The position numbers and the translations under genes are program-made. Positions 58,897-64,000 of a stretch of DNA of 64,000 nt are shown in pieces; positions within the stretch are counted from its first letter, which is position 1; each line of letters opens with the position of its first letter. This DNA is from Plantibacter flavus (GTDB lineage: Bacteria; Actinomycetota; Actinomycetes; Actinomycetales; Microbacteriaceae). The notes below the pieces were generated by a model that saw only the letters and a program-made list of their open reading frames with translations, searched no databases and had not been told where the DNA came from. The stretch spans positions 248,001-312,000 of the forward strand of contig NZ_CP019402.1 of assembly GCF_002024505.1 (NCBI RefSeq), given 5' to 3'.

Positions 58897-60078
58897 TTAC
58901 GCCGACGGCTTCAGGACGACCTTGATGCAGCCGTCCTCCTTCTTCTGGAAGGTCTCGTACATCGCCGGAGCCTCGGCGAGCGGCACGCGGTGGGTCGCGA
59001 GGTCGAGCACGCCGAGCGGGTCGGTGCTGTCCTCGACGAGGGGGAGCAGCGTCGGGATCCAGCGGGCGACGTTGCACTGACCCATCCGGAGCGACACCTG
59101 CTTGTCGAACATCGACTTCATCGGCATGATGTCGGCCTCACCGGCGTAGACGCCGCTCAGGGACACGACGCCGCCACGGCGGACGAGCTCGAGCGCGGTG
59201 TGCAGGGCGGCGAGCCGGTCGATGCCGGCGTGCTCCATGGCCGGTCGCGCGAGCGCGTCGGGCAGCACGCCGACGGCCGTCTGTGCCGCAGCCGCGATCG
59301 GTGACCCATGGGCCTCCATGCCGACGGCGTCGACGACCCCGTCCGGGCCGCGTCCACCGGTGGCGTCGCGGAGCTCCGCGACCAGGTCGTCCGAGAGGTC
59401 GAGGGCACGGATGCCGTGGCGCTCGGCGAGGGCACGGCGCTCCGGCACCGGGTCCACGGCGAAGACCTCGAGACCGCGGTGCTTGGCGATGCGAGCCGCG
59501 AGCTGGCCGACCGGGCCCAGGCCGAGCACGGTGATCGAGCCGCCGTCCGGCACCCCGGCGTATTCGACGCCCTGCCAGGCGGTCGGGAGGATGTCACTCA
59601 GGTAGAGGTAGGACTCGTCGGGCAGGTCGCGACCGACGACGATGCAGTTCGCGTCTGCGAGCCGGACCTGCAGGAACTCGGCCTGTCCGCCCGGCACCTG
59701 GCCGTAGAGCTTCGTGTAGCCGTACAGGGAGGCGCCGCTGCCGTGCTCCTTCACCTGGGTCGTCTCGCACTGCGACTGCAGCCCGTTGCGACACATGAAG
59801 CACTCGCCGCACGCGATGGTGAAGGGGATGACGACCCGGTCGCCGACCGCGACGCGGGTGACCTCGGAGCCGACGGCCTCGACGACACCCATCGTCTCGT
59901 GGCCGAGGACGTCACCGCGGTCGAGGAACGGGCCGAACAGTTCGTAGAGGTGGAGGTCGGAGCCGCAGATGGCTGCCGAGGTGACACGGATGATCGCATC
60001 GGTGGGGGCGGTGATCGCGGGGTCCGGGACGGTCTCGACCGACACCGACCGGCGACCCTGGTACGTGAGTGCGCGCAT
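58897..60078 (-). CDS. Zinc-dependent alcohol dehydrogenase (formaldehyde dehydrogenase-like)
   Basis: Medium-chain dehydrogenase of 393 residues. Catalytic zinc ligands appear in AAICGSDLHLY and GHETMGVVE; the structural zinc cysteines are in CGECFMCRNGLQSQC. The cofactor motif is GLGPVGQLAARIAK. The extended insert after residue 240 (DGVVDAVGMEAHGSP) is typical of glutathione-independent formaldehyde or threonine-like dehydrogenases. It reads away from the LysR gene and ends at the shared terminator. Confidence 0.87.
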   Translation of the reverse strand: MRALTYQGRRSVSVETVPDPAITAPTDAIIRVTSAAICGSDLHLYELFGPFLDRGDVLGHETMGVVEAVGSEVTRVAVGDRVVIPFTIACGECFMCRNGLQSQCETTQVKEHGSGASLYGYTKLYGQVPGGQAEFLQVRLADANCIVVGRDLPDESYLYLSDILPTAWQGVEYAGVPDGGSITVLGLGPVGQLAARIAKHRGLEVFAVDPVPERRALAERHGIRALDLSDDLVAELRDATGGRGPDGVVDAVGMEAHGSPIAAAAQTAVGVLPDALARPAMEHAGIDRLAALHTALELVRRGGVVSLSGVYAGEADIMPMKSMFDKQVSLRMGQCNVARWIPTLLPLVEDSTDPLGVLDLATHRVPLAEAPAMYETFQKKEDGCIKVVLKPSA

Positions 60079-60168
60079 GGATGCTCCTTCGTCGTTGTCC
60101 GTCCACCCTGCGCCTCCCTGGCGTCGGGCGACTGGGGGTGGACGTCTCGTCGGAGGGCTGATACGAGC

Positions 60169-61092
60169 TCAGCGTGCCGCGTCGGCGGCCACGCGCTGGA
60201 GACTGGCGAGCACCGACCGGACCGCGGACCGCGCCATCGCCTCCGGTCTGGCCAGGACGTCGACGTGCCGGACGAGGACCGCGCCGGCGACCGGTCGGAG
60301 GATCATGCCGTCGACGGCCAACGGCGCCGCCGTGGTGCGCGGCATGACGGCGATCGCAGCTCCGGTGCGGACGACCTGGGCGGCGACCGAGAACTCGTTG
60401 ATGCGGTGGTCGATCCGCGGCGCCCGTCCGCTCAGTGCGCCCAGCTGGTGGAGGACGCCGGCGAGCGGGAACCCTTCGTGCGTCGAGATCCAGCGTTCGT
60501 CCCGCAGATCCTCCGGCCGTACCTCCGATTGTGCGGCCAGCGGATGCGTCTCGTGCATCGCGATGTCCAGGGGCTCGACGAGCAGCGGCGTCACGACGAG
60601 GCGGTCGAGCGGCCACGCCGGCTCGTGCGGGAGGCGGTGGGCGATGACGAGGTCGTAGTCGGCGGTGAGACCGGCGAAGCGGTCCTGCGCGACGTCGGCG
60701 TCGGCGAGGAGGAGCCGCGGAACCGGGCCGGTCGCATCGACTCCGGGGACGGGACCGCCCGCGAGCAGCGGTCCGAAGAACGCCAGCCCAGCGCTGTGGA
60801 ACGCGGAGACGCTCACGGGGCGCTGCTCGTGCTGGAGGAAGGAGTCCACGGCGTCCCTCGCCTCGGCGAGTGCCTCCTCCACGCGCGCGGCGGCGATGGC
60901 GAGGGCTTCGCCGGCCTCGGTGAGGACGAGGCGACGCCCGTGCTTCTCGGTGAGGGGCACCGGCATGGTGGCCTGCAGCGCGGCGAGCTGTTGCGACACG
61001 GCCGAGGCGCTGACGTGCATGGCCGCGGCGACCGCAGCGACGCTCCCGCGGTCGCCGAGTTCGCGGAGGAGCCGGAGGCGGGCAGGATCCAT
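60169..61092 (-). CDS. LysR family regulator
   Basis: Regulator of 307 residues. The winged helix holds LRLLRELGDRGSVAAVAAAMHVSASAVSQQLAALQA, and a LysR effector-binding domain follows from about residue 90. AAGGAA lies seven bases before ATG 61092, which is preferred to 61107. It is divergent from an EamA transporter, the usual arrangement for control of an amino-acid or metabolite exporter. Confidence 0.88.
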   Translation of the reverse strand: MDPARLRLLRELGDRGSVAAVAAAMHVSASAVSQQLAALQATMPVPLTEKHGRRLVLTEAGEALAIAAARVEEALAEARDAVDSFLQHEQRPVSVSAFHSAGLAFFGPLLAGGPVPGVDATGPVPRLLLADADVAQDRFAGLTADYDLVIAHRLPHEPAWPLDRLVVTPLLVEPLDIAMHETHPLAAQSEVRPEDLRDERWISTHEGFPLAGVLHQLGALSGRAPRIDHRINEFSVAAQVVRTGAAIAVMPRTTAAPLAVDGMILRPVAGAVLVRHVDVLARPEAMARSAVRSVLASLQRVAADAAR

Positions 61093-61164
61093 AAGTGATT
61101 CCTTCATCGTCGATCCAGACACTGGCCGTTGTTCTATCGTGTCCGTCTCCTGGAGAGTAGCGGC

Positions 61165-62103
61165 ATGGCCCGCCGCGCACCCTCCGAACGCATCGTCGAC
61201 GTGTTGCTCGTCGGGGTCGCAGCGGTCTGGGGCGCCAGCTTCCTCGCGGCGAAGGACCTCGCGGCCGTCACCGGTGTGCCGGCCGCGGTCGCCCTGCGCT
61301 TCCTGGTGGCGGTGATCGCCATCGGGCTCATCTGCCTCGTGCGGAGGGAGCGCCTCCCGCGCGGACGGGGCCTGCTGATCGCGGCGGCACTCGGCTGCTC
61401 GCAGGCCGCGATCATCGGCCTCGAGACGTGGGGCGTGCACCTGACCTCGGCGACGAACGCCGGGCTGCTCATCAGCCTCGCGCTCGTCATGACGCCGGTG
61501 CTCGACGGTGTCGCCTCGCGGTCCTGGCTCCCGAGGTCCTACTTCGTCGCCGCGGTCGCGGCCGTGGTCGGTGTCGCGCTGCTCGTGTCGGACGGCGGCC
61601 TCCGCGCACCCACCGCGGGCGACGCGCTCGTGATCGCCGCCGCCGTCGTCCGCGCGGTGCACGTGACGTCGAGCGCGCACCTGACCCGAGGCCGCACCGA
61701 CAGCACGCTCGGCGTGGTCTTCGTCCAGATGCTCGTGTGCGCCGGCGCGTTCAGCCTCATCGCCGGTGACGGGCTCGCCGTGGCCGTCACCCGGCTCGAC
61801 GTGCGCGCATGGCTGGACGTGCTGTTCCTCGGTCTCCTGTGTTCGGTGTTCGCCTTCGTCGTGCAGCTGTGGGCGGTGCGGCGGACCTCGGCGTCGCGCG
61901 CCAGCATCCTCATGGGGACGGAACCCGTCTGGGCGCTCCTCGTCGGCGTGCTCATCGCGGGGGAGGTGATCGGCCCGCTGGGTGCGCTCGGTGCGGCGCT
62001 GATCATCGTGGCGAGCTATGTCGGCCAGGCGATCGAACGCCGCCACCGCGCGCGGACGACCGGCAACGCGCCGACCGTGCAGCAGGAGCCGGCGCCCGTC
62101 TGA
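61165..62103 (+). CDS. EamA family (DMT) transporter
   Basis: Membrane transporter of 312 residues with ten helices in two EamA repeats. The first repeat has VGVAAVWGASFLAAKD and the second ends MGTEPVWALLVGVLIAGE, the family signature. A His/Arg/Thr-rich tail follows. Probably an exporter of amino acids or related metabolites, controlled by the divergent LysR protein; the substrate is unknown. Confidence 0.87.
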   Translation: MARRAPSERIVDVLLVGVAAVWGASFLAAKDLAAVTGVPAAVALRFLVAVIAIGLICLVRRERLPRGRGLLIAAALGCSQAAIIGLETWGVHLTSATNAGLLISLALVMTPVLDGVASRSWLPRSYFVAAVAAVVGVALLVSDGGLRAPTAGDALVIAAAVVRAVHVTSSAHLTRGRTDSTLGVVFVQMLVCAGAFSLIAGDGLAVAVTRLDVRAWLDVLFLGLLCSVFAFVVQLWAVRRTSASRASILMGTEPVWALLVGVLIAGEVIGPLGALGAALIIVASYVGQAIERRHRARTTGNAPTVQQEPAPV

Positions 62104-62109
62104 CGGGGT

Positions 62110-62493
62110 CTACAGCGTTGTCGCCGCGCCGGTGAGCGGCGTTCCCGGCGGTGCTGCGTCCTCGATCCGGCACACGCGGACGTCGATCTCATGGATCGCC
62201 GTCCCCTCCATCGACGTCGCGAGCACTCCGCGGATCGCATCGCCGACGAGACGGAGGGTCGCCGGGACCGGAGCCCCATCGGTCACGCCGATCGTCGCGC
62301 CGATCGTCAGCGCGCCGTCGGCTCCACGACCGACGGCCACCTTCGCGGATGTCTCGTCGTCAGGGCCGATCGCATCGGCGACGGTCCGCAGGACCACACG
62401 GATCGGCGACCCGGTCGCGTAGACCGTCGTGACCCCCGGTGTCGATGCGACGACCGCGGTGAGCTGCTGCGAGAGTGCGGCATCGGTGTCCAT
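62110..62493 (-). CDS. Asp23/Gls24-like small protein
   Basis: Protein of 127 residues. VVLRTVADAIGPDDETSAKVAVGRG and TIGATIGVTDGAPVPATLRLVGDAIRGVL recall the beta-strand and helix pattern of the Asp23 fold. It is read from the same transcript as the longer Asp23-type gene, overlapping it by one base (TGATG at 62491-62495). Weak family match; role unknown. Confidence 0.6.
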   Translation of the reverse strand: MDTDAALSQQLTAVVASTPGVTTVYATGSPIRVVLRTVADAIGPDDETSAKVAVGRGADGALTIGATIGVTDGAPVPATLRLVGDAIRGVLATSMEGTAIHEIDVRVCRIEDAAPPGTPLTGAATTL

Positions 62494-63110
62494 CAGGAGT
62501 CCTCCGGCCGGGCGACGCGCTGCGTGTGGATGTCGATGATCGTGACGTCGACGGCGACCACGTTGAGTTCGGTGTGCGTGGAGAGTTCCGCGACGACGCG
62601 ATCCCGGATGAGCTGCGACAGTCGCTCGAGGTTGTTGCCGAACGCGGCCGAGGCGGTGATCGACACCGTGATGGGCGCGTCCAGGGTCGTCACATCGCCG
62701 TCGAGGCGGACCCGACCGACGATGACCCCGCCGACGCTGTCGCCCACCCCACGGATCAGGGTGCGGACGGAGCCTTCCGTGATGCGCAGGTGCACCTCGG
62801 GGTCCGGATGCCTGAGCGGGATGTCCCGACCGGCGTGCGCCTCGAGCGAGATGTTCTGGAGCACCGCGTGCATCCAGGAGCGGTCCTGCTCGGAGTGCGT
62901 CGCGGCCTCCGACTTGAGCAGCGCCCAGGTCTGGGTGCGCAGCCGGAGGAGGGCGTCGAGGGCGAGTTGGCAGCCGGGGGAGGCTTCGATGTCGGGGTCG
63001 AGGGGCTCGCGGCCGCTGTCGAGGTAGTCGGAGAGCTCGTCGATGGTGTGCCCGTCGAGGTCGGCACCTGCCAGACCGTCGAGCATGGACTCGTGGTCGT
63101 CGTCGTTCAT
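62493..63110 (-). CDS. Asp23/Gls24 family protein with anti-sigma-like N-terminus
   Basis: Protein of 205 residues. The C-terminal part is the Asp23/Gls24 envelope-stress domain (VRLDGDVTTLDAPITVSITASAAFGNNLERLSQLIRDRV). The N-terminal 70 residues (DGHTIDELSDYLDSGREPLDPDIEASPGCQLALDALLRLR) look like the helical sigma-binding domain of ECF anti-sigma factors but keep only one of the zinc cysteines. The start overlaps the sigma factor gene by four bases. I infer it inhibits or tethers that sigma factor. Confidence 0.72.
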   Translation of the reverse strand: MNDDDHESMLDGLAGADLDGHTIDELSDYLDSGREPLDPDIEASPGCQLALDALLRLRTQTWALLKSEAATHSEQDRSWMHAVLQNISLEAHAGRDIPLRHPDPEVHLRITEGSVRTLIRGVGDSVGGVIVGRVRLDGDVTTLDAPITVSITASAAFGNNLERLSQLIRDRVVAELSTHTELNVVAVDVTIIDIHTQRVARPEDS

Positions 63111-63658
63111 CGCCAGACCTCCATCTCCCGCAGGACGGTCTGTCTGGCCCGCGCGAGCTGCCCGCGCACCGTCGACGCCGGGACCCCGAGCGACTCGGCG
63201 ATCTCGACGTACGACAGCCCGCCCGTCTCCTTCAGCATCCAGCACTCACGCTGCATGGCGGGGAGTCGGTCCAGGACCGAAGCGAGTGCGCTCATCTGCA
63301 TGCGCACCTCGACGACCCGTTCCGGGGATTGATGGGACGGGGCGGGTGCATTCCAATCCTCGATCTCGCTGTGTTCGCGGCGGCGCCTGATGCGGTCGAT
63401 CGCCCGGTTCGAGACCATGCGCATCAGCCAGGACTTCACCGCGTTCGGGTCGTTCAGTCGGTCCAGCTGACCCCAAGCCTGGATGAGGACGTCCTGTACG
63501 ACGTCCTCCGCCTCCGACTGGTTGCCCAGCACGCGGACGGCGTAGGCGCGCATGAGGGAACCGTGCCGGAAGACGAGGACTTCGAAGGCGGTGGCGTCTC
63601 CGTCGGCCGCGCGCTCGGCGAGGATGCCGTCCGAGAGGACCTCGAGCGAGCGCTTCAC
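63107..63658 (-). CDS. ECF-type RNA polymerase sigma factor
   Basis: Sigma factor of 183 residues. Region 2 holds FRHGSLMRAYAVRVLGNQSEAEDVVQDVLIQAW and WLMRMVSNRAIDRIRRRR, region 4 CWMLKETGGLSYVEIAESLGVPASTVRGQLARARQ. The start is GTG 63658, eight bases after the stop of the upstream membrane protein. The downstream gene is its probable partner or regulator. No promoter consensus for its own recognition was identified. Confidence 0.88.
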   Translation of the reverse strand: MKRSLEVLSDGILAERAADGDATAFEVLVFRHGSLMRAYAVRVLGNQSEAEDVVQDVLIQAWGQLDRLNDPNAVKSWLMRMVSNRAIDRIRRRREHSEIEDWNAPAPSHQSPERVVEVRMQMSALASVLDRLPAMQRECWMLKETGGLSYVEIAESLGVPASTVRGQLARARQTVLREMEVWR

Positions 63659-63665
63659 GGTGTGG

Positions 63666-63968
63666 CTAGAGGACGGCGAACGCGGTGAAGGCGACGGCGG
63701 TCGCGGACACGATCGCGGACGCGGCGACCGTGGCGACGTACGGAAACTGGAGCGTCCTCGCCGGGCCGTTCTCCACCGCCTCCTTGGCACGGAGCAGGGA
63801 GACGAAGACCCCGAGGTCCTTACCAGTGCTCGAGGCGGCGACGAAGCGGCCGTCCCGGAACTCGACCATGCCGGCGTACTCGCCGTCGATCGAGGCGACC
63901 CAGAGGGTCGCGTCCGGCTCAGCCCAGGCGACCGTGGTCGTCGTGCCTCGCTCCAACACCGTGCTCAT
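63666..63968 (-). CDS. Small membrane-anchored protein, first gene of the sigma operon
   Basis: Protein of 100 residues. A soluble N-terminal beta-rich part (TTVAWAEPDATLWVASIDGEYAGMVEFRDGRFVAAS) is followed by a helix and a C-terminal hydrophobic segment VATVAASAIVSATAVAFTAFAVL. AAGGAGAA stands four bases before the ATG. No family is recognised. It may be a sensor or an effector of the envelope-stress regulon. Confidence 0.6.
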   Translation of the reverse strand: MSTVLERGTTTTVAWAEPDATLWVASIDGEYAGMVEFRDGRFVAASSTGKDLGVFVSLLRAKEAVENGPARTLQFPYVATVAASAIVSATAVAFTAFAVL

Positions 63969-64000
63969 GACTTCTCCTTGCTCAACCGTCGTGTTGTTAG

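Noticed and set aside
1-64000. tRNA, rRNA, integrase, transposase or phage genes
   Set aside because: None recognised on either strand; the repeats present lack associated recombination genes in the window.

Overview
The window is high-GC DNA with GTG as well as ATG starts, many 1-base and 4-base start/stop overlaps, frequent near-leaderless genes, and many scattered copies of the CTTCGACAGGCTCAGGGACC palindrome. Together with the gene content (13E12/DUF222 HNH protein, ABC sugar importers without their own ATPase, DUF805 and VanZ-RDD proteins) this suggests a plant- or soil-associated actinobacterium of the Microbacteriaceae type. That placement is inference. No rRNA, tRNA, CRISPR array, phage or insertion sequence was recognised, and no gene-free stretch exceeds about 300 bases.

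Layout. 1-5058: an oligopeptide ABC importer (ATPase, two permeases, lipoprotein) on the minus strand with a divergent TetR gene; every member is broken by single-base deletions, which look more like sequence errors than decay. 5155-7002: VanZ-RDD membrane protein and a flavodoxin-fold oxidoreductase. 7095-17019: a GntR regulator facing a seven-gene operon plus a two-gene unit that together fit a D-apiose/D-apionate pathway (MFS transporter, LerK, DerI, LerI, OiaX-like decarboxylase, ApnO-like oxidoisomerase, SDR dehydrogenase, ApnL-like lactonase). 17027-21377: acetyltransferase, MFS transporter, diacylglycerol-kinase-like protein, pyridoxal kinase. 21451-29253: a minus-strand cluster of NCS1 permease, HyuA-type protein, three tandem DUF917 proteins and a PucR regulator, probably for a hydantoin-like ring compound. 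29393-39563: ordinary accessory genes (hydrolase, acetyltransferase, MetE-like protein, CDF transporter, ThrE exporter, an Imm5-GrpB fusion, flavin reductase, MDR dehydrogenase with divergent TetR).

39634-46034: LacI regulator, ABC sugar importer and GH127 beta-L-arabinofuranosidase. 46087-50454: small proteins, a lone TIM-barrel isomerase and a frameshifted HNH protein. 50684-57291: GH42 beta-galactosidase divergent from a second ABC sugar importer and a LacI regulator. 57376-62103: a divergent glucose-6-phosphate dehydrogenase paralog, a zinc alcohol dehydrogenase and a LysR/EamA pair. 62110-63968: an operon of a membrane protein, an ECF sigma factor and two Asp23-type proteins, the first with an anti-sigma-like N-terminus.

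Apiose, arabinofuranose and beta-galactose are all side-chain sugars of plant pectin, so the three sugar loci read as one theme: uptake of small pectin-derived saccharides, cleavage inside the cell (neither glycosidase has a signal peptide), and funnelling of the branched sugar apiose to erythrose 4-phosphate. The sugar loci each have a local repressor, with palindromic operator candidates visible at three promoters.
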